A DNA stretch of 64,000 nucleotides from Halomonas alkaliantarctica (GTDB lineage Bacteria > Pseudomonadota > Gammaproteobacteria > Pseudomonadales > Halomonadaceae). A program made the translations under genes and the position numbers. The stretch lies in NCBI RefSeq assembly GCF_029854215.1, contig NZ_CP122961.1:2666001-2730000 (forward strand). Direction: 5' to 3'. The notes below the pieces were generated by a model. It was not told the DNA's origin and ran no database searches. It saw only the letters and a program-made list of their open reading frames with translations. Shown one piece after another: positions 13,401 to 21,757 of this stretch (position 1 is the first letter of the stretch; the number at the start of each line of letters is the position of its first letter).

Positions 13401-13550
13401 CAGTCGTGGCAGCCCCAAGTGGAAGCCAAAAACAGCGCAGGCAAGTTGCTAGCCACGGGCTATTCCTGCCGCAGCCAGGTAAAGCGCTACTCGGAACAAG
13501 TTCTGCTGCATCCTTTGCAGGCGCTACTCATCGCCCTAAAGCGCAGCTAA
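10449..13550 (+). CDS. ydiJ: FAD/Fe-S D-2-hydroxyglutarate dehydrogenase (YdiJ type)
   Basis: Large 1033-residue oxidoreductase. Residues about 45-280 form a VAO-type FAD-binding domain (TPRGGGTGTNGQSL, GGMISTDASGQGS), followed by an FAD-linked oxidase C-terminal domain (GHVDAGVLHVRP). Near residue 690 is a ferredoxin-like cluster motif (GCLACKSCAGQCPVKVNVP), and at the C-terminus are the CCG-type cysteine regions (TGCCGMSGTYGHE). The layout and length match E. coli YdiJ (1018 residues), an FAD/Fe-S enzyme oxidising D-2-hydroxyglutarate, with electrons passed to the quinone pool. D-lactate or glycolate as substrate cannot be ruled out from sequence. It is monocistronic. Confidence 0.9.
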   Translation: MIASLDTRTAPFERLGNEYQRFLQALKTRGFEGEIAPDYANRTVLATDNSIYQRLPQAAVYPKHAEDLERLTRLAAQTTHRSIVLTPRGGGTGTNGQSLTDGIVVDVSRHMNKIIEIDVEARRVRVQAGVVKDQLNAALKPHGLFFAPELSTSNRATIGGMISTDASGQGSCEYGKTRDHVLELDTILIGGKHLQSRVLTQDEEQAECQQEGILGRVHTTAAEIIDQQRDLIAAKFPPLNRCLTGYDLAHLRDDEGQLNLNSLLCGSEGSLGFLNEAVLNVLPIPKHATLVNVRYTSFMDALRDAKALMTASAKPTSIETIDDSVLQLAMEDFVWDSVAEFFPATANTAIRGINLIEFNDDDESALTERVRAFTEHLSQDTTVERLGYTLAEGRSQIQKVYGMRKRSVGLLGNVQGEKRPIPFVEDTAVPPEHLAEFIAEFRAALDARGLSYGMFGHVDAGVLHVRPAIDMKDPEQEKLIRAVSDEVAALTQKYGGLLWGEHGKGVRSEYSPTFFGELYPSLQRVKAAFDPYNQLNPGKIASPAENGELIAKDSDPDLLKVDGVPMRGQFDRTIDERAWQAYDAAVYCNGNGACYNYDLDDPMCPSWKATRDRRHSPKGRASLIREWLRLQSKAGIDVVEESRKKKAEGGWGFIKRFPLRVANTLSRKQHHDYSHDVYDAMAGCLACKSCAGQCPVKVNVPQFRSQFLEVYHGRYLRPLRDYVIGGTEFMLPTLAKAAPLYNAVIGQRWVEQLMRRTLGISDSPALSRASVKKQLNAWGVAEATPLSLALLTEQQRANSVIIVQDAFTTHFEAKLVMDVVELLSRLNLRVFVMPYSANGKPLQVQGFLGAFERTAAKQAERLRTLARFDIPMVGIDPAMTLTYRQEYVKALGDEAVPEVLMLQEWLATRINTLAPNQLKLTDPGFKLLSHCTEKTNAPGSPKAWQQVFAAFGLELELVATGCCGMSGTYGHETRNAATSKTIYAQSWQPQVEAKNSAGKLLATGYSCRSQVKRYSEQVLLHPLQALLIALKRS

Positions 13551-13552
13551 AA

Positions 13553-13562
13553 TTTGTACAAA
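13553..13562. promoter_or_regulatory. TTTGTACAAA palindrome before the first RND operon
   Basis: Perfect 10-bp palindrome beginning two bases after the ydiJ stop, followed 12 bases later by the related TTGTATAA. TTGTAC and TATAAC could also be a sigma-70 promoter with a short 15-base spacer. Its role as an operator of the efflux operon is inference. Confidence 0.4.
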
Positions 13563-13654
13563 CATTAAATCTTGTATAACGTTGAGGGAGCTAACAGCGT
13601 GCGGTGGAAAAAACTGTCATGCTGTTTATTGATTGTTATTTTTCAGGAGCTGCC

Positions 13655-14716
13655 TTGTTATCTCTACTTCCCTCCTTGACTCGCCTAGGCACAGGCGCTG
13701 TTTTAACCCTGACCCTAGCGGCCCTCGCGGTCGCTCAGGAAAACCGTGTTGAGACGCAGGTAGTGGTGGAGGCTCCGCGGATTGAGATACTGCCGCTTAC
13801 CGGCAGCGTTAGCGCCCCAAAAACCTCTCAGCTGTCTAGCGCTGAAGCCGGTCAGGTCAGCGAGCTAACGGTTGAAATGGGCGACGCAGTCACTCAAGGC
13901 CAGCCCCTGTTATCACTCGATACCCGAGATATTAGCCTGGAAACCCAGCGCGCCCGCGCGGATCTAGCTCAGGCCGAAGCCGAACGTGACGAAGCGCAAC
14001 GCCTAGTCAGCGAAGCCAACCAGCTCTCGGCGCAAAACTTTGCCGCCAGCGAGCGCCGCCAGCGTGAAAGCGCTCTGGCGGCGGCCCAGGCCACCCTTGA
14101 AGCGCGCCGAGCCGACTACGAGCTAGCCCAACTGCAGCTCGAGCGTCACCAGATCCGCGCGCCCTTTGATGGCATGGTCACCCACCGGGAGAGCAATATC
14201 GGTGAGTGGGTCAACCCTGGCGACACCCTTCTCACCTTGATCGACTTAGCTTCCCTTCGTTTAGATTTCTCGGTGCCGCTTTCCGCCTATCAACGCTTTG
14301 AGGGCTCTCAATTAGAGGTGCGCTTAGAAGGCAGTGATCAATGGCACCCGGCGCGCACCCTCGCGCGCATCCCCATCGATGCCAGCTCAAGGCAGTTTCT
14401 GCTTCGCGCGGCGCCGGAAACACCACTTGAAATGCTACCGGGTATGGCGGTGGAAGGCCGTTTGCAACTTAATGGCGAAAGCGGGCCCAGCGTGCCGCGA
14501 GATGCCCTCATTCGACGCCCAGATGGCAGCGTTAGCGTTTGGCTAGCACGCCAGAGCGATGACAAATGGCAGGCGTTTGAGCAGCGGGTTGAGATCGGCA
14601 GCAGCTACCAGGGAGAGGTCGCCGTCAATGAGGGCCTATCACCGGGAGACCGCGTGATCGTCGTCGGTAATGAGCGACTTGAAGAGGGGCAAACCGTGTC
14701 CCTGAGCGACGACTAA
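13655..14716 (+). CDS. RND efflux periplasmic adaptor (MFP), first pair
   Basis: Membrane-fusion protein linking an inner-membrane RND pump to an outer-membrane channel. The N-terminus LTRLGTGAVLTLTLAALAVA is a secretory signal. Then come a split lipoyl half (SELTVEMGDAVTQGQPLLSLD), an alpha-hairpin at about residues 90-160, the second lipoyl half (IRAPFDGMVTHRESNIGEWV), and beta-barrel and membrane-proximal domains. The frame opens at GTG 13604, but TTG 13655 follows an AGGAG ribosome site by five bases and puts the signal peptide at the start, giving 354 residues. The permease gene begins 17 bases later. No outer-membrane factor gene is adjacent. Confidence 0.85.
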   Translation: MLSLLPSLTRLGTGAVLTLTLAALAVAQENRVETQVVVEAPRIEILPLTGSVSAPKTSQLSSAEAGQVSELTVEMGDAVTQGQPLLSLDTRDISLETQRARADLAQAEAERDEAQRLVSEANQLSAQNFAASERRQRESALAAAQATLEARRADYELAQLQLERHQIRAPFDGMVTHRESNIGEWVNPGDTLLTLIDLASLRLDFSVPLSAYQRFEGSQLEVRLEGSDQWHPARTLARIPIDASSRQFLLRAAPETPLEMLPGMAVEGRLQLNGESGPSVPRDALIRRPDGSVSVWLARQSDDKWQAFEQRVEIGSSYQGEVAVNEGLSPGDRVIVVGNERLEEGQTVSLSDD

Positions 14717-14733
14717 AGGAGCGATACCCGCGT

Positions 14734-17700
14734 ATGTTTGCTGCCATTATTCGTCACGGTATCTTGGTTAGCGTTATTACGCTGATCCTGCTGATTCTGG
14801 GAATCGCCGCCATCTGGCGCATCCCTGTACAGATGATCCCCGATCTGGAAACCCGCGTGGTGGGTATCGAGACCCAGTGGCCGGGTGCCACGCCGCAGGA
14901 TATTGAAAAGGATATCTTGATCGAGCAAGAGGAGTTCCTGCGCAATGTGCCCAACCTACAGCGCATGGAGTCCACCGCCAGCAGCGGCAGCGCCGAAATC
15001 GAGCTGGAGTTCCCCTTTGGCGTCGATCTCACCGAAACATTGATTCGGGTTAACAACGCGCTAAGCCAGGTGCCCTCCTACCCCAACAATGTCGATCAGC
15101 CGCGCATCGTCGCCAACTCCTTTTCCGCCAACGCCTTTATGTACTATAACGTTGGCCCTCGGGAGGGCAATCCGCGCCAGCTCGATATGCCCGCCATGCG
15201 CGACTACCTGGAAGATAACGTCCGCCCGCGCCTAGAGAGCGTTGCTGACGTATCGGAAGTCACGGTTTCCGGTGGAGCCGAGCGGCAAATGCAACTGCTG
15301 ATCGACCCCGAAGCGCTAGTCGCCCGTGAACTGAGTATCGCTGATATTCAGGCCGCCCTTCTGGCCCGCAACCAGGATGTCTCCGGCGGCAATCTAGAGA
15401 GCGGCAAACGCCGCTACCTGCTGCGAACCGTGGGCCGCTTTGAGGATGTTGAAAGCCTTGAAGCGTTGATCCTCAACCGCAACGGCGACGCGGTTACCCG
15501 GCTAAGCGATGTCGCCGAGGTGCGCCAATCCTACGCCGAACTCACATCCCGCGCTTACAGCTCTGACGGACAGCCGGTATTGAGCGTACAGGTGCGCCGG
15601 GAACCGGGCGCCAATGTGATCGATATCAAGCGCGCCATGCTCGATGAAGTCGCGGCGCTTAATCAAGGCCTGCTAGCCGAGCAGGGTATGCGTATGACGC
15701 TCTCCAGCGACGACGTGCGCTACGTGGAGTCGTCGATTGCCAATGTTTGGGTCAACCTGGGCCTGGGCGCGCTGTTTGCCACCCTGGTGATGTACGCTTT
15801 TCTTCGCTCTGCCCGCGCGACCGTGGCCGGGGTGATCGGCATTCCCATCTGCACCATCGCGGCCTTTCTAGGCCTGCTGCTGGCGGGCCGCACGCTCAAC
15901 GTCATTTCGCTGGCGGGTGTTGCTTTCGCCATTGGCATGACCATTGATAACACCATCGTGGTGCTGGAAAGCATTGAGACCCAGCGCCGCCGTGGGCTGG
16001 CACGCTTTGAAGCGGCTCTCGAGGGCGTCAAGCAAGTGTGGCCAGCAGTGCTCGCCTCAACGCTGACCACTATTTTAGTCTTTGTGCCGATCTTCTTTAT
16101 TCAGCAGGAAGCCGGGCAGCTCTACTCTGATATTGCGGTGGCCATCTCGACCTCAATTATTGTCTCCATGGTGGTCGCCATTACCGTTATTCCCACCTTG
16201 GGCGCACATATCGATTTTCGCGGTAAGGAGAGTACTTCAAACTCATCGCCACGCTGGGTACGCGGCTGCCTGTGGGTGGTGGATGGCATGATTCGTACGG
16301 CTTCCCGACGCTTTCTCTCTATCCTGCTGGGCATCGTGGGTGGTATCGGCATTTTTGTCTGGCTGACGCCCCCGGCGGAATACCTGCCCGAAGGCGAGGA
16401 GGCCAAAACCTTTGCCAGTATGAACGCCCCGGCGAGCTACAACCTGGCCACCATGGATGCGATTGCCCAAACCCTGCAACAGGAGTTAGAGCCCCATGTG
16501 GGCGCTGAGCCGGAGCGCTTCGAGCGCGGCGATACCGACATCCCGCCGATTCGCACCATGGGCATTCAAGCCGAAGCCCAAAGCCTGCGGATCATTGCGG
16601 AAACCATCGACCCCACCCATATTGAAGCCTTGATGGACGCCCTCACCCGGCGCTTTGAGAAATACCCGGACATGCGCGCCTTTGCCGCCCGCGGCTCAAT
16701 TATCTCCAGCAATGACGGCGGAACGCGCAGTATCACTTTGGATATTGCTGGCAACGATCTAAACGAACTCTACACCACCGCCAATGCGATTTATCAGCGC
16801 GCCGAGACAGTGTTTGACAACCCGCGCATTCAGTCGCGGCCCTCCGCCCTGGATCTTGGCCAGCCGCTGATTGAGGTGTATCCCCATTGGGAGCGCGCCG
16901 CAGAAGTCGGCCTGGATACCAACGCATTGGGCACCACCGTCGCGGTGCTCACCAACGGCGCCTACCTGGATGACTTTTACCTCGATGACGAGAAAATCGA
17001 CCTTTACGGCTATGGCCCCGAGGCGGGCGATATCGACCTGGACGCCCTCGCTACCCTGCCTATCTATACCCCTTCTGGGGTGAGCGTGCCGCTCAATACC
17101 CTTGCCGAAATTCGCGAAACCGTGGGAACAGCCACCCTTCGGCGGGTGGATGGCCGCCGCAGCGTCACGCTGGACGTTATTCCACCCCGCAGCGTGGCAC
17201 TGGAAGCCGGCATCGAGCGGATGCAGCGGGAGGTGATCGACCCACTGCGCGATGAGGGCGTCATACCCGCCAACATTAATGTCAGCGTGACCGGCGCGGG
17301 GGATCAGTTAGACGCCACCCGCCAGGCACTTACCGGCAATGCGTTAATCGCGTTGGCGATTGTGTATCTGCTGCTGGTGGCGATTTTTGCCCACTGGGGT
17401 TACCCGCTGCTGATTCTCGCCACTATTCCGTTAGGTGCCGCCGGGGGGATTGTAGGGCTGTGGCTGATGAATACGGTGGGCGCTCAGCTGCCGAAAATCG
17501 GCTTGAATGCCATCAGCCAGCCGTTCGATATGATCACCATGTTGGGCTTTCTGATTCTGATGGGGACAGTGGTCAACAACCCGATACTGGTGGTTCATCA
17601 GGCGAGGGAGAATCTACGCACAGCATCGATGGGCCTTCGTGAGGCCGTTCAACAGGCAGTAGAGAGTCGCTTACGGCCGATTGCCATGACGACGCTTACC

Positions 17701-17877
17701 ACCCTGTGCGGGCTATCACCACTGGTGTTTCTACCGGGGGAAGGCACCGAGCTTTACCGCGGCGTCGGTGCCATTGTGCTATTTGGGCTGCTCGGTACGG
17801 CAATTGTCACCGTCACCTTCTTACCCGCGCTTACTGTTGCCGTGCTCAGTTGGAGAACCAAACGGTCAGCGAGCTAA
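14734..17877 (+). CDS. RND efflux permease with atypical proton-relay residues
   Basis: Inner-membrane pump of 1047 residues with the two-repeat RND layout: TM1 near the N-terminus, a large periplasmic loop, TM2-6 at about 335-480, TM7 near 530, a second loop, and TM8-12 at 865-1040. Its family is HAE1/AcrB-like. The TM4 motif reads GMTIDNTIVVLES, where AcrB has VDDAIVV, so the second aspartate is Asn406. The TM10 motif reads GTVVNNPILVV where AcrB has AKNAILIV, so the relay lysine is Asn948. Asp405 alone remains. The substrate is unknown. It is coupled with the upstream adaptor gene. Confidence 0.88.
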   Translation: MFAAIIRHGILVSVITLILLILGIAAIWRIPVQMIPDLETRVVGIETQWPGATPQDIEKDILIEQEEFLRNVPNLQRMESTASSGSAEIELEFPFGVDLTETLIRVNNALSQVPSYPNNVDQPRIVANSFSANAFMYYNVGPREGNPRQLDMPAMRDYLEDNVRPRLESVADVSEVTVSGGAERQMQLLIDPEALVARELSIADIQAALLARNQDVSGGNLESGKRRYLLRTVGRFEDVESLEALILNRNGDAVTRLSDVAEVRQSYAELTSRAYSSDGQPVLSVQVRREPGANVIDIKRAMLDEVAALNQGLLAEQGMRMTLSSDDVRYVESSIANVWVNLGLGALFATLVMYAFLRSARATVAGVIGIPICTIAAFLGLLLAGRTLNVISLAGVAFAIGMTIDNTIVVLESIETQRRRGLARFEAALEGVKQVWPAVLASTLTTILVFVPIFFIQQEAGQLYSDIAVAISTSIIVSMVVAITVIPTLGAHIDFRGKESTSNSSPRWVRGCLWVVDGMIRTASRRFLSILLGIVGGIGIFVWLTPPAEYLPEGEEAKTFASMNAPASYNLATMDAIAQTLQQELEPHVGAEPERFERGDTDIPPIRTMGIQAEAQSLRIIAETIDPTHIEALMDALTRRFEKYPDMRAFAARGSIISSNDGGTRSITLDIAGNDLNELYTTANAIYQRAETVFDNPRIQSRPSALDLGQPLIEVYPHWERAAEVGLDTNALGTTVAVLTNGAYLDDFYLDDEKIDLYGYGPEAGDIDLDALATLPIYTPSGVSVPLNTLAEIRETVGTATLRRVDGRRSVTLDVIPPRSVALEAGIERMQREVIDPLRDEGVIPANINVSVTGAGDQLDATRQALTGNALIALAIVYLLLVAIFAHWGYPLLILATIPLGAAGGIVGLWLMNTVGAQLPKIGLNAISQPFDMITMLGFLILMGTVVNNPILVVHQARENLRTASMGLREAVQQAVESRLRPIAMTTLTTLCGLSPLVFLPGEGTELYRGVGAIVLFGLLGTAIVTVTFLPALTVAVLSWRTKRSAS

Positions 17878-17889
17878 CAAGCTGCGGCG

Positions 17890-18693
17890 TTAAAAGAATA
17901 ACCGCTTAAGTGCCAAGCCTGGATCGCTTTCGCGCATAAAGACTTCGCCAACCAGAAACCCGTTAACGTTGTGGTCACGCATTAGCTCAACGTCATCGCG
18001 GGTATGGATACCCGATTCGGTAATCACCGTGACGCCCTCTGGAATGCGCGGCAGCAGATCCAGAGTGGTATTCAGGCTGGTTTCAAAGGTATGCAGGTTG
18101 CGGTTGTTGATGCCGACCAGCTTTAGATCCAGCGCCAGGGCGCGCTCAAGCTCCTCTGCGTCGTGCACCTCGACCAATACATCCATCCCCAACTGGTTGG
18201 CCTGCTGGTGCAGGTCGCGCAGTTGTGCATCGTCCAGGGCAGCAACAATCAGCAGTATGCAGTCCGAACCAATCGCCCGTGCTTCACTGACTTGATAGCC
18301 GTAGGTGATAAAGTCTTTGCGAATCACCGGCAGCGTGCAGACATCACGAGCAGCGATCAAATAGTCTTCGTGGCCTTGAAAAAAGTCGGCGTCGGTGAGC
18401 ACCGACAGACAGGCAGCGCCGCCCTGGGCGTAGCTTTTAGCGATATCCGAGGGGTGAAACTCTTCGCGAATAATGCCTTTTGACGGTGAGGCTTTTTTCA
18501 CCTCGGCGATAATCGCAGGATCACCTGTGGCGATGCGCGTATTAAGCGCCTCAATAAAGCCGCGCGGGGCGCTCTGTTGCTCCCCGAGGGCGAGCAGATC
18601 GGATTCCGAGACCGCTTGACGACGCTCAGCTACTTCTTGATCTTTGCGAGCCAGAATGCGCGTTAAAATAGTTGGCGTTGCCTGTTGAGTCAT
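17890..18693 (-). CDS. trpC: Indole-3-glycerol phosphate synthase
   Basis: Closes the indole ring from CdRP in tryptophan synthesis. A 267-residue TIM barrel with the usual motifs: [15 protein letters not shown] carrying the first catalytic lysine, the lysine of [25 protein letters not shown], the [14 protein letters not shown] loop and [11 protein letters not shown]. It is monofunctional (no TrpF fusion) and the last gene of trpG-trpD-trpC, 38 bases after trpD. Its 3' end lies only 12 bases from the stop of the RND permease on the other strand. Confidence 0.96.
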   Translation of the reverse strand: MTQQATPTILTRILARKDQEVAERRQAVSESDLLALGEQQSAPRGFIEALNTRIATGDPAIIAEVKKASPSKGIIREEFHPSDIAKSYAQGGAACLSVLTDADFFQGHEDYLIAARDVCTLPVIRKDFITYGYQVSEARAIGSDCILLIVAALDDAQLRDLHQQANQLGMDVLVEVHDAEELERALALDLKLVGINNRNLHTFETSLNTTLDLLPRIPEGVTVITESGIHTRDDVELMRDHNVNGFLVGEVFMRESDPGLALKRLFF

Positions 18694-18731
18694 GTTGATC
18701 TCTTCTTGTTTAAGAACTTATGCTGAAAAAC

Positions 18732-19751
18732 TTACTGCTTAAACACGCTGGTGAAGTGAGAAAGCTCTTTAAGTTTCTCAAGCGGCAGTTTGGAGGCTTG
18801 CGCGTCCTGGGCCACCATCACACCCTCTTTTAAGGTATCCGCGACTCCCGAACAGTAAAGCGCGGCCCCGGCGTTTAGCGCGACCATATCGGCAGCGGCA
18901 TCTTCACCGGAAAGCGCTGCCTTGACCAAGCGCAGGCTGTCTTCGGCACTGGCGGCTTTCAGCGTTGCCAGGCTCTGGCGCTCAATGCCCAGTTCTTCAG
19001 GCGTAATGGTGTATTGGGTAATCTCACCCTCTTTTAGCTCAGCTACCAAGGTGGGGCTGGCCAGAGAGATCTCATCCAGACCGTCCTCTGAATGGACGAC
19101 CATCACGTGGCGGCTGCCCAAGGTTTTCAGCACTTCCGCCATTAATGGCACTAATTCTGGGGCGTAAACACCCAGCACCTGGTTGGGCGCACCAGCAGGG
19201 TTGGTCAACGGGCCCAAAATATTAAACAGCGTGCGTACGCCCATTTCCCGGCGCGGACCAATGGCATAGCGCATGGCCGGGTGATGATTGGGTGCAAACA
19301 TAAAGCCTACGCCCACCTGTTCGATACAGCGCGCTACCTGGTCAGGTTTGAGATCCAGGTAGATACCCGCCACATCAAACAGATCAGCGCTGCCCGAAGA
19401 CGACGAAACGCTGCGATTACCGTGTTTGGCTACATGGGCACCAGCGGCAGCGGCGACAAAACTGGCAGCCGTGGAAACGTTAAACAGGTTGGCGCCATCG
19501 CCACCCGTGCCGACGATATCCACGATGTTTTCAGCATTCAGTTCAACGCGCTTCATTAGCTCGCGCATTACCTGAGCCGCGGCGCTAATTTCAACGGCGC
19601 TTTCGCCTTTCATGGCTAGGCCTACCAGCAGGCCACCGATTTGCGCATCGCTGGCATCGCCAGTCATGATCTGGCGCATCAAGGCGTGCATGGCATCGAA
19701 AGAGAGGTCTTCGCGGCGCATCACCGCATTAATCGCATCTCGCATTTGCAT
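18732..19751 (-). CDS. trpD: Anthranilate phosphoribosyltransferase
   Basis: Transfers the phosphoribosyl group of PRPP to anthranilate. The 339 residues match the family length. The glycine-rich PRPP loop DIVGTGGDGANLFNVSTA, the HGNRSVSSSSGSADL anthranilate/PRPP segment and the FNILGPLTNPAG motif are present, with the alpha-helical N-terminal domain before them. It is separated from trpG by 37 bases and from trpC by 38, with the same orientation, so it is the middle gene of an operon. It is not fused to the glutaminase domain as in enterics. Confidence 0.97.
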   Translation of the reverse strand: MQMRDAINAVMRREDLSFDAMHALMRQIMTGDASDAQIGGLLVGLAMKGESAVEISAAAQVMRELMKRVELNAENIVDIVGTGGDGANLFNVSTAASFVAAAAGAHVAKHGNRSVSSSSGSADLFDVAGIYLDLKPDQVARCIEQVGVGFMFAPNHHPAMRYAIGPRREMGVRTLFNILGPLTNPAGAPNQVLGVYAPELVPLMAEVLKTLGSRHVMVVHSEDGLDEISLASPTLVAELKEGEITQYTITPEELGIERQSLATLKAASAEDSLRLVKAALSGEDAAADMVALNAGAALYCSGVADTLKEGVMVAQDAQASKLPLEKLKELSHFTSVFKQ

Positions 19752-19788
19752 GAGCAGAGGGGCCCCTAAAAGCGTGTGAAACCGGCCA

Positions 19789-20424
19789 TCAGCCGCGTTT
19801 TAAAAAATTGGCCAACAGCTCGTGGCCTTGGCGGGTAAGAATCGACTCGGGGTGAAACTGCACCCCTTCAATATCCAGCTCGCGGTGACGAAACCCCATG
19901 ACTAAACCGGGGGTTACATCGTCATCGCCTGTCCAGGCAGTGACGTCTAAGCAGTCGGGCAGGCTCGCTTTATCGACCACCAGGGAGTGATAGCGGGTAA
20001 CCTCAACAGGATTATCCAGCCCTTCAAATACGCCCTGGTTAGCGTGCAGGACGGCAGAAGTTTTGCCGTGCATAACCTTCGGAGCGTGCACGACCTTGCC
20101 ACCATAAACCTGGCCAATCGCCTGATGGCCCAGGCAGACACCTAAAATAGGCAGCCTACCTGCAAAGTGTTTAATGGCGGCCATGGAGATTCCAGCCTCG
20201 TTGGGAGTGCAGGGTCCCGGCGATACCACCAAATGCGTCGGCGCCAGCGCTTCGATTTGCTCAATGGTGATGTCATCATTGAGGTGAGTGATCACTTCCG
20301 CGCCCAACTCACCCAGGTACTGGACAATGTTGAACGTGAAGCTGTCGTAATTATCGATCATCACCACTTTCGGCGCTGCCTGTTGCTGTGATGGCTGTTT
20401 GTGCACCGACTGAGCTTGCGCCAT
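19789..20424 (-). CDS. trpG: Anthranilate synthase component II (glutamine amidotransferase)
   Basis: Class I glutaminase of 211 residues that supplies ammonia to TrpE; in many bacteria the same subunit also serves PabB. The triad is visible as the Cys in [10 protein letters not shown] and the His and Glu in [30 protein letters not shown] is the family N-terminus. A Gln-rich extension of about 20 residues precedes it; an internal ATG at VVMIDNYD is a possible shorter start. First gene of trpGDC. The expected trpE partner is not in the window, while pabB lies 18 kb away. Confidence 0.93.
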   Translation of the reverse strand: MAQAQSVHKQPSQQQAAPKVVMIDNYDSFTFNIVQYLGELGAEVITHLNDDITIEQIEALAPTHLVVSPGPCTPNEAGISMAAIKHFAGRLPILGVCLGHQAIGQVYGGKVVHAPKVMHGKTSAVLHANQGVFEGLDNPVEVTRYHSLVVDKASLPDCLDVTAWTGDDDVTPGLVMGFRHRELDIEGVQFHPESILTRQGHELLANFLKRG

Positions 20425-20542
20425 TGCCCCATTTGCTCCATTGCGTCATTTCGACCACAGATTAAATCTGTTGATAGAGTGATGATAACGCAACCGAGCA
20501 CTTCCTTGCAGGGGTTAAGTGTCAACCTGCCTCCCCTTTCGA

Positions 20543-20818
20543 CTACCAGCACTCCGGGCAATAGATCACAGCTTTGGATGACCAAGTCGATGCGCCAAAG
20601 AAGAAACCATTCGGACGGTCATAAGGAACGCTATGTTTAGGAGTGAAATACAGGCTCTTTTCAGCATAGTGGCCCTTTCCACTTGAGAGTATTCTGCCTT
20701 GAGCAATACTTGTTTCGGCCTGGCGCTGTATCGGAACTGGCAACCAGCCACCGCAGTCTTTATTATCTGCCGTCTTTTTAGATAGCCTTTTTAACCAGTT
20801 AGGAGCGTGGGATGTCAA
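20543..20818 (-). CDS. Candidate small hypothetical protein (91 residues)
   Basis: Unrecognised reading frame filling most of the gap between trpG and the metal-binding protein gene. It can start only at TTG 20818, which overlaps the first codons of the gene on the other strand by seven bases. The composition is protein-like, with GGWLPVP, DRPNGFFFGASTWSS and a final YCPECW that ends in a CxxC pair. No ribosome site is convincing, and there is no internal ATG in frame. It may be a genuine small gene, the 3' remnant of a longer one, or chance. I do not assign a function. Confidence 0.35.
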   Translation of the reverse strand: MTSHAPNWLKRLSKKTADNKDCGGWLPVPIQRQAETSIAQGRILSSGKGHYAEKSLYFTPKHSVPYDRPNGFFFGASTWSSKAVIYCPECW

Positions 20819-21732
20819 AGCGGGTTACCTGGGTGTGTACGCTCTTATGCGTCGCGCTGATAAGCACTGCGCCAGCCTATGCCAGCACAACATTACGCGT
20901 TATTGCCTCTTTTTCGGTCATGGAAGAATTGGTCAAACGAGTGGCGGGCGATACGGTTAGTGTCAACGTCATCGTTCCACGAGGTGAAGATGTTCACCGC
21001 TGGGAGCTAACCCCGCCCAACGTACTGGCACTCGAAGAGACCCAAATCGTGTTTTATAACGGACTTGGGCTAGAACCCTGGATACGCCATATTGAAGCGA
21101 TGTCTGACGATGAATTAACGCTTGTGGAAGTGGCCAAAAAGGCCGATTACACGCCGCTAATGATCTCGACTGGTGAGTATCAGGGCGAGCCAGACCCCCA
21201 CATGTGGATGGATCCGGAGGGAGCTGCGGCCTACATTGATGTCATTGCCGAGACCCTCGCCGAGCATCTTCCCGACCAGGCCGACGAATTTTATACCCGT
21301 GCTGAACAGGCTCGCAAGGCGCTGGATAATCTGAATCTAGCGGTGAAAGAGCGCCTCGAGGGGATTCCACAAACTAACCGCACGTTACTGACCAGTGAAG
21401 CAGGTTTTGGCTATTTCGCCCGTGCCTACGACTTTGAAGCCCAAGGGGTGTGGGGTGTTAATCACGAAACCCAAGGCAGTGCCGAGGCAATGGCCAATAT
21501 GAGCGAATATCTTGCTAATAATCGCCCACGCCCTCCAGCGCTGTTTTTTGAAAGCACTACGCCCAGTATTCATATGGACGCCCTATCACGGGAGTCATCG
21601 CTTCCCCTGGCAGGACCGCTATATGTCGACTCGCTGAGCGGTGAAGACGGCCCGGCAGCCAACTACTCAGATATGCTGCACCATAACGCAGAGGTCATGC
21701 ACACCGCTCTAGGTGGCGCTACGGCTGAGTAA
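20812..21732 (+). CDS. Metal ABC transporter substrate-binding protein, Mn/Fe-type (cluster A-I)
   Basis: Periplasmic metal-binding protein of 306 residues with a signal peptide (cut after AYA, about residue 24). Four ligand positions can be read: His in GEDVHRWEL, His in DPHMWMD, Glu in TSEAGFGYFARAY, and Asp in YVDSLSGED. A glutamate at the third position is typical of PsaA/MntC-type Mn or Fe binders, whereas Zn-specific ZnuA has His and a His-rich loop, absent here. No ATPase or permease gene is adjacent, so its transporter is unknown. It sits between gph and trpG, which is not a usual neighbourhood. Ribosome site AGGAG lies nine bases before the ATG. Confidence 0.85.
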   Translation: MSKRVTWVCTLLCVALISTAPAYASTTLRVIASFSVMEELVKRVAGDTVSVNVIVPRGEDVHRWELTPPNVLALEETQIVFYNGLGLEPWIRHIEAMSDDELTLVEVAKKADYTPLMISTGEYQGEPDPHMWMDPEGAAAYIDVIAETLAEHLPDQADEFYTRAEQARKALDNLNLAVKERLEGIPQTNRTLLTSEAGFGYFARAYDFEAQGVWGVNHETQGSAEAMANMSEYLANNRPRPPALFFESTTPSIHMDALSRESSLPLAGPLYVDSLSGEDGPAANYSDMLHHNAEVMHTALGGATAE

Positions 21733-21757
21733 CTTGCCCTTGGCATTTAATCAATCG

